Shown here: positions 35,015 to 43,610 of the stretch, one piece after another
How the letters are laid out: each line of letters starts with the position of its first letter
How positions within the stretch are numbered: the stretch's first letter is position 1
From: Rhodospirillaceae bacterium
GTDB lineage: Bacteria > Pseudomonadota > Alphaproteobacteria > Bin65
Reading direction: 5' to 3'
Assembly (NCBI GenBank): GCA_028819475.1
Contig: JAPPLJ010000004.1
Span: 1-48,007, forward strand
DNA length: 48,007 bases
Notes under the pieces: generated by a model
What the model saw: only the letters and a program-made list of their open reading frames with translations
The model's database searches: none
Told to the model about the DNA's origin: nothing
Made by a program: the position numbers and the translations under genes

Positions 35015-35650
35015 ATGCCGGCCGGCTCGCCGCGCGGCCGTCCGGTCGCGATCCTGTTTCTGAAGGCGCCGCTCGTCGGCGCGGTCAAGACGCGGCTGGC
35101 GGCGGATATCGGCGCGCCCGCCGCCTGGCGCTTCTATTGCAGCACCGCGCAACGGATCGGCGCGCGGTTGGCACGGCGCCCGGAATGGGATCTCGTGCTC
35201 GCGGCAACGCCTCGGCGCTCATCGTCCCATCTGCGGCGCGGGCTGCCGCGCCTCGCCGGGCTGCCCTGCATCGAACAGGGCGAGGGCGATCTCGGCCTGC
35301 GCATGGCGCGCTGCCTCGACCGGTTCGCGCCCCGGCCGCGCCTGCTCTTCGGCGCCGACATTCCCGGGATCGACGCCGGGGTTATTGGGCGCGGGTTCGA
35401 TCTTCTCCGACGGTCCGATCTGTTGTTTGGCCCGGCCGAGGACGGCGGATTCTGGCTGGTCGGCCAGCGCGGGCCGGCGCGCTGTTCGCAGCTGTTCGAC
35501 GGCGTGCCCTGGTCGCACCCGGAGACCCTTGCCGCGACGCTGCGCAACATCCCGCGCCACCGGCGGGCGGCCTTCGCCGAAACGCTGGCGGATATCGACG
35601 ACGGCGCGGCCTGGCGGGCGTGGAAAGGCGGGCGCCGGACGCAGCAGTAG
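35015..35650 (+). CDS. DUF2064 glycosyltransferase-like protein, rSAM/selenodomain type 1
   Basis: A 211-residue protein. VAILFLKAPLVGAVKTRLAA near residue 10 is the N-terminal motif of the DUF2064/TIGR04282 nucleotidyl- or glycosyltransferase-like family; FGADIPGIDAGVI near residue 113 and FGPAEDGGFWLVG near residue 138 are its other hallmarks. It follows the type 2 transferase with one intervening base, so they are co-expressed. Its own reaction is not established. Its stop is 41 bp from the convergent RidA-like gene stop. Confidence 0.88.
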   Translation: MPAGSPRGRPVAILFLKAPLVGAVKTRLAADIGAPAAWRFYCSTAQRIGARLARRPEWDLVLAATPRRSSSHLRRGLPRLAGLPCIEQGEGDLGLRMARCLDRFAPRPRLLFGADIPGIDAGVIGRGFDLLRRSDLLFGPAEDGGFWLVGQRGPARCSQLFDGVPWSHPETLAATLRNIPRHRRAAFAETLADIDDGAAWRAWKGGRRTQQ

Positions 35651-35691
35651 GTATGCCGGCCGGAGACTGGCGCGACGCGCGGCCGGCGCTT

Positions 35692-36165
35692 TCAGTCGAG
35701 TTCGAAAATCGCGGCGATTTCGACGGCGATGTTGACGGGGAGCGCGTGCGAGCCGATCGCGTACCGGGCGTGGCGGCCGGCGTCGCCGAACACCTCGACG
35801 ATCGCATCCGATCCGCCGTTAATCACCGTCGGCGTCTGTGTGAATCCCGGATCGCAATTCACGAAGCCCATCAGCTGAATACAGCCGGCGACGCGATCCA
35901 GATCGCCGCCGCACGCGTCTTTCAGCTGGGCGAGCACGTTGAGCGCCGTCAACCGCGCCGCGGCCTGGCCTTCTTCCACGGTAAGATCGCTGCCGACCCG
36001 GCCGCAGTATTTCTCCTCGATCCTGCCGTCGACCAACGGACCCTGACCGGAGATGTAAACCGTATTGCCGGAAATTCTCCAGGGAAGATAGCTTGCGAAT
36101 GCCGGCGCCGGGGCCGGCAGGACGATTCCGAGCTCGCGCAGACGCCGGTCGATCCGATCTGGCAT
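35692..36165 (-). CDS. RidA/YjgF-family protein
   Basis: A 157-residue protein starting MPDRIDRRL. NTVYISGQGP near residue 34, LTALNVLAQLKDA near residue 72, and RHARYAIGSHALPVNIAVE near residue 130 are the RidA blocks; the conserved Arg that contacts the substrate carboxylate is kept (ARYAIG). RidA proteins hydrolyse reactive enamines and imines to ketoacids and ammonia, and YjgF-like relatives appear in many nitrogen catabolic pathways. The gene starts 11 bp after the FAH gene stop on the same strand, so the two are an operon. It is longer than canonical RidA (about 130) because of an N-terminal extension. Confidence 0.88.
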   Translation of the reverse strand: MPDRIDRRLRELGIVLPAPAPAFASYLPWRISGNTVYISGQGPLVDGRIEEKYCGRVGSDLTVEEGQAAARLTALNVLAQLKDACGGDLDRVAGCIQLMGFVNCDPGFTQTPTVINGGSDAIVEVFGDAGRHARYAIGSHALPVNIAVEIAAIFELD

Positions 36166-36176
36166 AACTATCGTTC

Positions 36177-37229
36177 TCAGCCGCGATTCGGGTCGTTCGG
36201 ATAGGCCGCGACGCTGTTCTCCAGGCGGCCGACCCCTTCGATGTCGACGGCAATGGTGTCGCCCGGCGCCAGCAGGCGGCTCCTGCCCGCGTACATATGC
36301 TCGAAAACCTTGTGGATTTCGCCGTGCTCGACCGTAATGCCGTGGGCCATTCCGGCGCCGGCGCCGGTTCCCGTCGCGATGACGTCGCCGGGCGACAGGG
36401 TCGTAATTGCGGACGCGTTGGCGATCAGTTCCGGGATCGAAAAAACGATATTGTCGGTGCTGAAATCCTGGACCTTGTCGCCGTTGTGAAAGCACCTGAT
36501 GCGGATGTCCGAAAGGTCCCCGACGAACCTGGCCGGCACGATGAACGGCCCCATCGGGGCGAAACTGTCGTTGCCCTTGTTGGCGAACCAGTCGTAGTCG
36601 AACGTCTCGCCGTGGCGGATCATGCGGTCGCGCGCCGAGATGTCATTGTAGCAGGTGAAACCGGCGACATAGTCCATTGCCTTGTCGACCGGCACATTCT
36701 TGGCCGTGCGGCCGATGACGACCGCGAGTTCCGCCTCCCAGTCGATGTAGTCCGCGCGCGGCGTCAGATAGACCGTCCCGCCATGGCCGACCGCGTTATG
36801 CCTTGAGCCCTTGTAAAAGAAATAGGGCTCGTGCTTGTCCCGGTCCGGGGCTGCCGCGCCCATTTCCAGCGCGTGGTCGTAGTAGTTGGAGCCCGCGTTC
36901 AGGATCTTGTTCGGATACAGGACGGGCGGCAGGAAGGTCACTTCGTCCGGCCGGTAGGCATAATCCGGCAAGCCCCCCCTGACCTGCGATGCGGCATGCT
37001 CTGCGAAACCCTCCAGAGCGGCGTCGAACAGGTCCCACTCCTCGAGAATGTCGAGCATGGTGTAGCCGTGCTTCGCCTTGAAGAAATCGCGCGTGCCGGT
37101 GTCCCGCTTGTAGGCCTCATAACCGGTGCCGAAGTCGATGAGGACTCCCGCGACCTCGACAACGGGAAAGTTTCGGCCCCGATGTTCCACCGTGGCCAGG
37201 CGATAGGTTTGCATGTCGCTTCGGTCCAT
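36177..37229 (-). CDS. Fumarylacetoacetate hydrolase-family protein
   Basis: A 350-residue protein. YPNKILNAGSNYYDHALEMG near residue 105 and YIDWEAELAVVIGR near residue 160 give the E-x-E metal ligands; GFTCYNDISARD near residue 190 holds the Asp; GDVIATGTGAGAGMAHG near residue 287 is the C-terminal FAH signature. It should cleave a C-C bond in a 2,4-diketo or acylpyruvate-type acid with a divalent metal. The start is either ATG 37229 (MDRSDMQTY) or 37214 (MQTYRLAT); GGATCGGG before the first is the better ribosome site. It is co-directional with the RidA gene and divergent from the TRAP transporter, with a 254-bp intergenic promoter region in which I see no other feature. Confidence 0.88.
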   Translation of the reverse strand: MDRSDMQTYRLATVEHRGRNFPVVEVAGVLIDFGTGYEAYKRDTGTRDFFKAKHGYTMLDILEEWDLFDAALEGFAEHAASQVRGGLPDYAYRPDEVTFLPPVLYPNKILNAGSNYYDHALEMGAAAPDRDKHEPYFFYKGSRHNAVGHGGTVYLTPRADYIDWEAELAVVIGRTAKNVPVDKAMDYVAGFTCYNDISARDRMIRHGETFDYDWFANKGNDSFAPMGPFIVPARFVGDLSDIRIRCFHNGDKVQDFSTDNIVFSIPELIANASAITTLSPGDVIATGTGAGAGMAHGITVEHGEIHKVFEHMYAGRSRLLAPGDTIAVDIEGVGRLENSVAAYPNDPNRG

Positions 37230-37483
37230 CCCGATCCGCGGGCGCACGGATTTTCCTGCACCCCGTGAGCCGGCCGCGTCCACAACGGCAACGCCGTTCG
37301 ACGCTTCGCCGGATATACCCTACACTAGGAACAGACCCTCGCTGCGTCCAGCCGCCAGGGATCAGGCCGAAGCCCCCGGTTCAGATTTGGCGGAGGGTCC
37401 GCTGCCGGCCGAAACATGAAGCCCTTGCGGGACGGGCTGGACGGCATGGCGCCGTCTGGGCGCGTCGCAAAGGGGACGAATCG

Positions 37484-38473
37484 ATGTTCGCAAAATCGGG
37501 TCTTGGAATTGCCTGCGCCGTCATACTCGGCGCGCAACTGGCGGGTACGGCCGCCGCCGCCGACACCGTCACGCTGAAAGCGGGTACCTTTCTGCCGTCG
37601 GTGGACCGCATCTGGTATCCGCATATCCGGACATGGATAAAGCGCGCCAACGAGGCCGGCGCGGCCCACGGATTGCAGGTCAAGATGGTGGCCGCGGGCT
37701 TCAAGGCGATGAACCCGTTCCAGATGGGCAACGCGGTGAAGTCCGGCGTGCTCGATCTCGCTCATTTGTCCGGCACCTTCTACAACAAGCTGTTGCCGAT
37801 CGCCGACGCGCAGAAAATGTCGACCGTGCCGGTCCAGCAGCAGCGCACCAACGGAACCTTCGCGCTGCTGCGCCCGCTCCACGCCGAAAAGATGAACGTC
37901 CACTATCTCGGACGCTGGGGCGACGGGGTGAATTTCCATTTCTACCTGACCAAACCGATCAATAGCGCAAGCCTGAAGGGCTTCAAGATCCGCGGCACCT
38001 CGGTCTACCAGTCTTTCATCGAGGCGTTGGGCGGCGTCATGATCACCACGCCGCCAAGCCAGGCTTATGCCGGCCTCGAACGCGGCGTGTTCGACGGGCT
38101 CGGCTGGCCGTTATGGGGCATTCACGCCTGGGGCTGGCAGAAGGTGCTCAAATACCGGGTCGAGCCCGGCTTCTTCACCGCGGAGGTCAGCGTGCTGGTC
38201 AATCTCGACACCTGGAAGAAGCTGACGCCGGCGCAGCAAAAGGTGCTGCACGACGTCCAGATCCGCCTGGAGAACGAGTTCGGCAACACGCGCGAGGAAA
38301 CGAACAAGAGCCAGCGGGCCCTGCAGGCGCGGGACGGCGTCAAGGCGATCGTGCTCAAGGGCGCCGAGCGCAAGAAGTTTCTCGAAACGGCGACACAGGC
38401 GGGCTGGGCCGACGTGATGAAGAAGGATCCGGTGAACGGGCCTAAAATCCGCAAGCTGACGGAACTGAAATAG
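37484..38473 (+). CDS. dctP: TRAP transporter substrate-binding protein (DctP)
   Basis: A 329-residue protein starting MFAKSGLGIACAVILGAQL, a signal peptide cleaved near AAAA-DT at residue 25. The mature part has the DctP layout: AGTFLPSVDRIWY, GVLDLAHLSGTFYNKLLP, and PPSQAYAGLERGVFDGLG near residue 187, then the helical hinge. It binds an organic acid in the periplasm. The ATG at 37484 is preceded by GGGGACG; the longer frame to 37265 has no signal peptide and is rejected. dctQ and dctM follow in order. Confidence 0.92.
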   Translation: MFAKSGLGIACAVILGAQLAGTAAAADTVTLKAGTFLPSVDRIWYPHIRTWIKRANEAGAAHGLQVKMVAAGFKAMNPFQMGNAVKSGVLDLAHLSGTFYNKLLPIADAQKMSTVPVQQQRTNGTFALLRPLHAEKMNVHYLGRWGDGVNFHFYLTKPINSASLKGFKIRGTSVYQSFIEALGGVMITTPPSQAYAGLERGVFDGLGWPLWGIHAWGWQKVLKYRVEPGFFTAEVSVLVNLDTWKKLTPAQQKVLHDVQIRLENEFGNTREETNKSQRALQARDGVKAIVLKGAERKKFLETATQAGWADVMKKDPVNGPKIRKLTELK

Positions 38474-38537
38474 AGTCTTGCGGCGGCGAGCCGGCGGCGA
38501 TCGCCGCCGGCCGCTGACGCCGGGGATCTGTCCGCCG

Positions 38538-39059
38538 ATGGTGCGGCTTTCGAAAGTGTATGACGCGCTGCTGGAGGCGCTGGGGATAATCGCGGCTCTC
38601 CTGCTGGCGTTCGTCGTCCTCGGCATTACCGCGGAAATCGTCGTCCGGGGGACCGGCCTCGGGTCGCTGCCCTGGATGATCGAAATCGTCGAATACAGCC
38701 TGCTCGCCGTGACCTTTCTCGCCGCGCCGTGGGTTCTGAGGCACTCGGCACATGTGAGCGTCGATCTGCTGGTCGAAATCGTCGGGCCGCGCGGGCGCCG
38801 CATCCTGGCGCTGGTCGCCAATTCCGCCGGCCTGATCGTGTGCGCCGTGATTTTCTACTACGGGCTGCGCTCGACCATCGAGCTCTACGCGGCCGACACG
38901 AAAATCTTCAAGATTATGACGATCCGCGAATGGTGGCTTTTTGCCCTTGTGCCGATATCCGGCGCGCTGATGGCAATCGAATTCGGCTGCAGGCTCTTTC
39001 GGTGGATCGCCGCGTCCGGCGAAGAGCCCGCCGCCCGGCCGGTCGATACCGGCCTCTGA
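38538..39059 (+). CDS. dctQ: TRAP transporter small membrane subunit (DctQ)
   Basis: A 173-residue protein with four membrane segments at about residues 12-37, 47-66, 86-110 and 127-148. It starts at MVRLSKVYD; a TTG at 38478 would add 20 non-typical residues and is rejected. REWWLFALVPISGALMA is typical of DctQ. It couples the large permease subunit to the DctP protein in the inner membrane. It lies 64 bp after dctP and 3 bp before dctM. Confidence 0.9.
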   Translation: MVRLSKVYDALLEALGIIAALLLAFVVLGITAEIVVRGTGLGSLPWMIEIVEYSLLAVTFLAAPWVLRHSAHVSVDLLVEIVGPRGRRILALVANSAGLIVCAVIFYYGLRSTIELYAADTKIFKIMTIREWWLFALVPISGALMAIEFGCRLFRWIAASGEEPAARPVDTGL

Positions 39060-39062
39060 CCC

Positions 39063-40382
39063 GTGGAATGGTATTTCGCGCTTGGCATGCTGCTCGGCAT
39101 GCTGATCCTTTTCATGGCGACCGGTCTGCCGGTCGCCTTTTCCTTTTTAGCGGTCAATCTGGTCGGCGCAGTGGTTTTCCTCGGCGGCGAGGCGGGCCTC
39201 ATGCAGCTGGTGCGCAATGCCGTCTGGTCGGTCACGACCTTTTCCCTTGCACCGATCCCGCTGTTTATCCTGATGGGCGAGATCATGTTTCACACCGGCA
39301 TGGCGTTTCGCGCCATCGATGCGGTCGACCGGCTGATCGCCCGGGTGCCGGGGCGCCTGTCGCTGGTTGCGGTCACGGGAGGCACGATATTCTCGACCCT
39401 CTCGGGCTCGACGATGGCCAATGTCGCCATGCTCGGCAGTTCCCTGCTCCCCGAAATGCAGCGCCGCGGCTACCACCCGTCGATGGCGATGGGCCCGATC
39501 CTCGGGACCGGCGGCATCGCGATGCTCATTCCGCCGTCGGCGCTGGCGGTGCTTCTGGCCAGCCTGGCGCAGATGCCGGTGGCCGAATTGCTGATCGCCG
39601 GCATCGTGCCCGGTCTCCTCATCGCCCTGCTCTTCTTCGCCTATATCGTCGTGCGCTGCCGCCTCAATCCCGGTCTGGCGCCGGCCTATGTCCAGGAGGG
39701 CCTGACGCCGGGCGACCGGTTTATACCGTTCCTGATCTACGTGGTGCCGCTGATGACGCTGTTCGTCCTGGTCGTCGGCAGCATCCTCGCAGGCTGGGCG
39801 ACGCCGACGGAATCGGCCGCGCTGGGCGCGGTCGGCGCGGTCATTGCGGCGGTCGCCTATCGCTGCCTGAGGCGGCATGCCCTTCGCACGGCCCTTGTCG
39901 AAGCGGCCAAGGTGACCGGCATGGCGCTGTTCATCATCTGCGCGTCGGTTACCTTCGCCCAGATTCTCGCCTTCTCGGGCGCCGTCGACGGCCTGCTGGA
40001 AATCACCATCGAACTTGATTTCAGCCCGATTACCCTGCTCATCCTGATGCTGCTGATCCTGCTCGCGCTCGGCGCGTTCATCGATCAGCTGTCCATGATG
40101 CTGATCACCCTGCCATTCTTCATGCCGCTGGCCCAGCACGCCGGATTCGATCTGGTCTGGTATGGCGTCCTGCTTCTGGTTGTGCTCGAAGTCAGCCTGA
40201 CCACGCCGCCGTTCGGACTGCTTCTATTCGTTATGAAAGGCGTGGCGCCGCCGGAGATTACCCTGCGTCAGGTCTACGTCGCCGCAGGGCCGTTCATCGC
40301 TCTCGAATTGCTGGTGCTGATCCTTGTCGTCGTCTACCCCGCGCTGGCGACCTGGTTGCCCAACCTGATCATTCGGCCATGA
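39063..40382 (+). CDS. dctM: TRAP transporter large permease subunit (DctM)
   Basis: A 439-residue protein with about 12 hydrophobic segments. ATGLPVAFSFLAVNLVGAV near residue 20, FSTLSGSTMANVAMLGS near residue 105, and IPPSALAVLLASLAQMP near residue 155 are DctM signatures. It forms the Na+-coupled channel in the inner membrane. The start is GTG at 39063, 3 bp after dctQ stops. Its stop overlaps the amidohydrolase ATG (ATGA, 40379-40382), so transporter and enzyme are translated together. Confidence 0.95.
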   Translation: MEWYFALGMLLGMLILFMATGLPVAFSFLAVNLVGAVVFLGGEAGLMQLVRNAVWSVTTFSLAPIPLFILMGEIMFHTGMAFRAIDAVDRLIARVPGRLSLVAVTGGTIFSTLSGSTMANVAMLGSSLLPEMQRRGYHPSMAMGPILGTGGIAMLIPPSALAVLLASLAQMPVAELLIAGIVPGLLIALLFFAYIVVRCRLNPGLAPAYVQEGLTPGDRFIPFLIYVVPLMTLFVLVVGSILAGWATPTESAALGAVGAVIAAVAYRCLRRHALRTALVEAAKVTGMALFIICASVTFAQILAFSGAVDGLLEITIELDFSPITLLILMLLILLALGAFIDQLSMMLITLPFFMPLAQHAGFDLVWYGVLLLVVLEVSLTTPPFGLLLFVMKGVAPPEITLRQVYVAAGPFIALELLVLILVVVYPALATWLPNLIIRP

Positions 40383-41848
40383 CCGCACCATCGGACACAA
40401 CGCAGATATTCGCCCACCGGCTGCTTGCGGGGCCCGACCGGGCTGCTGTTGCGTGCAACCGCCGGATCGGAATCCGGGGCGGCACGATTTGCGATCTGCA
40501 GGAATGCCCGGCGGAGGAAGGCGCCTCGACGCTCTTCGTGATGCCCGCGCTGGCAAACGCCCACGACCACGGGCGGGGATTAAGCCGTCTCGCCTACGGT
40601 GCGCTGGACGATGCCCTGGAGATCTGGCTGGCGGGCGCCTCCGCGCTCCATCCGCCGGTCGATCCCTACCTGCTCGCAGCGGCAGCGTTCGCCCGTATGG
40701 CGCGCTCCGGCGTGGCGGCGGCCGTGCATTGCCACATGCCGCAGCGCTCCGATCGGCTCGTCGATGAGGCAAAAGCGGTGTGCCGGGCGGCCGGCGATAT
40801 CGGCCTGCCCATCGCTTTCGTCGTTCCCATGGTCGACCGCCATCGCCTGGGCTACGGCGAGGACGACGCCATCCTCGGCCTCCTGAACGAAGCGGATCGC
40901 GAGGTTCTGCGGGCGCGCTGGGCGCGGCCGCTGCCATCGGTGCAGGAGCAGGTCGCGATGGTCGGCGAAATTGCGCGGCACTGCGAATCCGCTACCGTCA
41001 ACGTCCAGTTCGGTCCCTACGGCCTGGAATGGGCGTCGGACGACCTGCTCTCCAGCGTTGCCGAAGCCTCGGCCCAAACCGGCCGGCGCGTCCACATGCA
41101 TTGTCAGGAAACGCGGCGTCAGCGCGCCTGGGCCGATACCCGCTTTCCGGGCGGTTTCGTTGCGCATCTGGACGCGCTGGGCCTGCTGTCGCCGCGCCTG
41201 ACCCTGGCCCATTGCGTCTGGCTGCGGCCGGAGGAGTGCGAACTCCTGGCGGAACGCGGCGTGACGGTCGCGCTCAATGCCAGTTCGAACCTGCGGCTCG
41301 GTTCGGGCGTGGCGCCGGTCGCGGAGTTTGTCCGGCGCGGCGTGCAGCTCGCGGTCGGGATCGACGCCCTGTCTCTGGACGACGATGACGACGCACTCCG
41401 GGAATTGCGGCTGCTCTATCGCCTGCACCGGGGCAGTTCGCTCGATCCGGGCCTTTCGGCGGCAGACCTGTTGCGTGCCGCGACGGTAACCGGTTTCGGC
41501 GTGGTCGACGACAGCGAACGCGACGGCGCTCTGGCTCCGGGGGCGCCGGCCGACCTGATCGCATTCGATTGGGACCGGCTGGGCGGCGACGTCGTCAGCT
41601 CCAGAACCACCGAGGTCGATATTCTCCTCGGCCGGGCTACGGGCGGCCATGTCGCGTCCGTTTGGTCAAGGGGGCGCGAAATCGTCCGGGACGGGCGCGT
41701 TACCGGCATGGACGAACCGGCAGTTATCGCCGAACTGCACGCTCAGGCTGCCGCCGGTGCGGACGTTGCCAACGCCTTCGTTCCGGCATTGGAACGCTAT
41801 CAGGCGGCGCTGCGCCGCTACTACGGACAGGAGCGCCATTTGCAATAG
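40379..41848 (+). CDS. Amidohydrolase-family deaminase or hydrolase
   Basis: A 489-residue TIM-barrel amidohydrolase. Metal or catalytic residues are visible in order: NAHDHGRGLSR (H-x-H) near residue 60, VHMHCQETR near residue 238, LTLAHCVWL near residue 277, and VGIDALSLDDDDDALRELR near residue 321. The first, HxH, then H, H and D, fits subtype III deaminases and AtzB/TrzN-like chlorohydrolases. LAPGAPADLIAFDWD near the end is the usual composite domain. It overlaps dctM by four bases, so it probably acts on the imported compound, releasing ammonia or another group from an N-heterocycle, amide or cyclic amidine. Substrate unknown. Confidence 0.88.
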   Translation: MTAPSDTTQIFAHRLLAGPDRAAVACNRRIGIRGGTICDLQECPAEEGASTLFVMPALANAHDHGRGLSRLAYGALDDALEIWLAGASALHPPVDPYLLAAAAFARMARSGVAAAVHCHMPQRSDRLVDEAKAVCRAAGDIGLPIAFVVPMVDRHRLGYGEDDAILGLLNEADREVLRARWARPLPSVQEQVAMVGEIARHCESATVNVQFGPYGLEWASDDLLSSVAEASAQTGRRVHMHCQETRRQRAWADTRFPGGFVAHLDALGLLSPRLTLAHCVWLRPEECELLAERGVTVALNASSNLRLGSGVAPVAEFVRRGVQLAVGIDALSLDDDDDALRELRLLYRLHRGSSLDPGLSAADLLRAATVTGFGVVDDSERDGALAPGAPADLIAFDWDRLGGDVVSSRTTEVDILLGRATGGHVASVWSRGREIVRDGRVTGMDEPAVIAELHAQAAAGADVANAFVPALERYQAALRRYYGQERHLQ

Positions 41849-41936
41849 GTCGCTGCTGCCCACGGTCCTGCGGCCGGCTTTCCCGACCCGCCGGCTCGAC
41901 AGCGCCGCTCGGTCGTGGCCCCGGCAGGGAATCCGC

Positions 41937-42476
41937 CTAGCGCCCGGTATGCTCCTGGAGGCGCGGCATCAGTTCGACGAAGTTGCAGGGCCGGTAGCGG
42001 TTGTCGAGCTGGTATTGCAGGATCTCGTCCCAGCCGTCCTTGCAGGCGCCCGGCGAGCCCGGCAGGGCGAACAGGTAGGTGCCGCCCGCCACGCCGCCGA
42101 CCGCGCGCGACTGGACGGTCGAAGTTTTGATCTTCTGAAAGCTGACCCAGCGGAACAGTTCGCCGAAGCCCTCGATCTTCTTCTCGAAGACCTGCTCGAA
42201 GGCCTCCGGCGTCACGTCGCGGCCGGTCACGCCAGTGCCGCCGGTCGAGATGACGACGTCGATCTCCGGGTCGGCGATCCAGCCTTCGAGCGCGGCGACG
42301 ATTTCCGCCATCTCGTCGGGCACGATCCGGCGGTCGGCGACGACATGGCCGGCGCCTTCGATCCGGCCGGCGAGCGTGTCGCCGGACCGGTCGTCGGCCG
42401 CGCTGCGCGTGTCGGAGACCGTCATCACCGCAATATTGACCGGCAGGAAGGGCCGGCTCTCGTCGATCTTCGTCAT
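41937..42476 (-). CDS. moaB: Molybdenum cofactor biosynthesis protein MoaB
   Basis: A 179-residue protein starting MTKIDESRPF. VNIAVMTVSDTRSAADDRSG near residue 12, VVISTGGTGVTGRDVTPEA near residue 72, and GTYLFALPGSPGACKDGWDE near residue 127 are the MoaB/MogA motifs that bind molybdopterin for adenylylation. It acts in the cytoplasm. The start at 42476 is preferred over the frame to 42536, which would overlap the upstream gene. It lies 31 bp after the uracil-DNA glycosylase gene on the same strand and is convergent with the amidohydrolase gene. Confidence 0.92.
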   Translation of the reverse strand: MTKIDESRPFLPVNIAVMTVSDTRSAADDRSGDTLAGRIEGAGHVVADRRIVPDEMAEIVAALEGWIADPEIDVVISTGGTGVTGRDVTPEAFEQVFEKKIEGFGELFRWVSFQKIKTSTVQSRAVGGVAGGTYLFALPGSPGACKDGWDEILQYQLDNRYRPCNFVELMPRLQEHTGR

Positions 42477-42507
42477 GCAGCTCCCCTGTCGGCGGCGCGG
42501 CCGGTCC

Positions 42508-43446
42508 TCAAGGCGCCCGCTCCGCGGCCAAAGCATCCAGCCGTTCCCGGATTGCCAGCAGGTCGCGCCAGGCCTCCCGCTTGTTGAGCGGGCTGCGCAG
42601 CAGGTAGGCCGGGTGGAACAGCGGCATGGCCGGAACCGGGTCGCCGCCGGCCTCGATCATGTCCGGCGTGCGGTAGTCGAACCAGCGCCCGCGCATGCGG
42701 GTAATGCCCTCCGTGCGGTTGAGCAGCGTCTTGGCCGAGGGGCCGCCCAGAAAGACCAGGATGTCGGGATTCTTCAGCTCGATATGCCGTTCCAGGAAGG
42801 GGCGGCAGACCGCGGTTTCGGCGGCCGACGGTTCGCGGTTTCCCGGCGGGCGCCAGAACACGATGTTGGTGATGTAGGCGTCGGTCTCGCGGCTCAGGCC
42901 GATCGCGGCCAGCATCTTGTCCAGCAGCTGGCCGCTCGCTCCGACGAAGGGCTTGCCCTGGCGGTCCTCCTCGGCGCCCGGTGCTTCGCCGATCAGCATG
43001 AGCCGGCCGCCCGGCGCGCCGTCGGCGAAGACCGTGTTCATGGCCGTCTTCTTCAGGCCGCAGCCGTCGAAGGCGGCGACCGCGTCGCGCAGCGCGTCCA
43101 GCGTTTCGGCGCGCCGCGCGCTCTCGCGGGCCGACGCCACCGTCTCTCCGGTCGATTCGAGGCGTACCGCCGCTGTTGCCGGTTCGGGCGCCGGCGCACG
43201 GGCAGGCCGGGGCGCCGGTCCGGTCCTGTGCTGCGGCTCCGCCGGCGCCCGGCCGGGCGGGCCGGCGGGCGGCGCCTCCGGCTGCGGTGCGGCGGCCCGG
43301 GGCGCACCGCCATCCGTTGCCGGGGCCAGCCGGTCTACCGGCCGCTCGCCGATCGCCTCGTCGGCGCCGGCCTCGACCTGCCAGGCAAGCGCAAGCCGGA
43401 GGGCGTCCGCCGCTGCCGCAGGCTGCCGGTCGGTGCGATCGGGCAT
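42508..43446 (-). CDS. Uracil-DNA glycosylase of the family 4/BdiUNG type
   Basis: A 312-residue protein. Residues 40-110 are a Pro/Ala-rich, probably disordered linker. The catalytic domain has [21 protein letters not shown] near residue 149, [15 protein letters not shown] near residue 190, and [15 protein letters not shown] near residue 272. It removes uracil from DNA. Family 4 enzymes use four Cys for a [4Fe-4S] cluster; here only two Cys are in the whole protein (FDGC and TAVC), so the cluster is probably absent, as reported for a Bradyrhizobium enzyme. Start at 43446; ETF-QO lies divergently with a 164-bp gap. Confidence 0.85.
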   Translation of the reverse strand: MPDRTDRQPAAAADALRLALAWQVEAGADEAIGERPVDRLAPATDGGAPRAAAPQPEAPPAGPPGRAPAEPQHRTGPAPRPARAPAPEPATAAVRLESTGETVASARESARRAETLDALRDAVAAFDGCGLKKTAMNTVFADGAPGGRLMLIGEAPGAEEDRQGKPFVGASGQLLDKMLAAIGLSRETDAYITNIVFWRPPGNREPSAAETAVCRPFLERHIELKNPDILVFLGGPSAKTLLNRTEGITRMRGRWFDYRTPDMIEAGGDPVPAMPLFHPAYLLRSPLNKREAWRDLLAIRERLDALAAERAP

Positions 43447-43610
43447 AGCGTCGAACCGTCCTCTGCGCTAAGTGTCTTGTGTCGCGCGTCCGCGATTCTC
43501 ACGCGTGCGCGCGCCCTCGTGACTTTCGGGGAAAGCCGCTGTCGTTACAAGCCCTTAGAGGGCCGGCGCGGCAACCGCCGGCGCGGCGTAACAGGACGGG
43601 ATCGGACGGC

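Noticed and set aside
34207..35088. N-terminal extension of the radical SAM frame across the two transferase genes
   Set aside because: The opposite strand carries two well-matched genes and the SOS box lies within this stretch.
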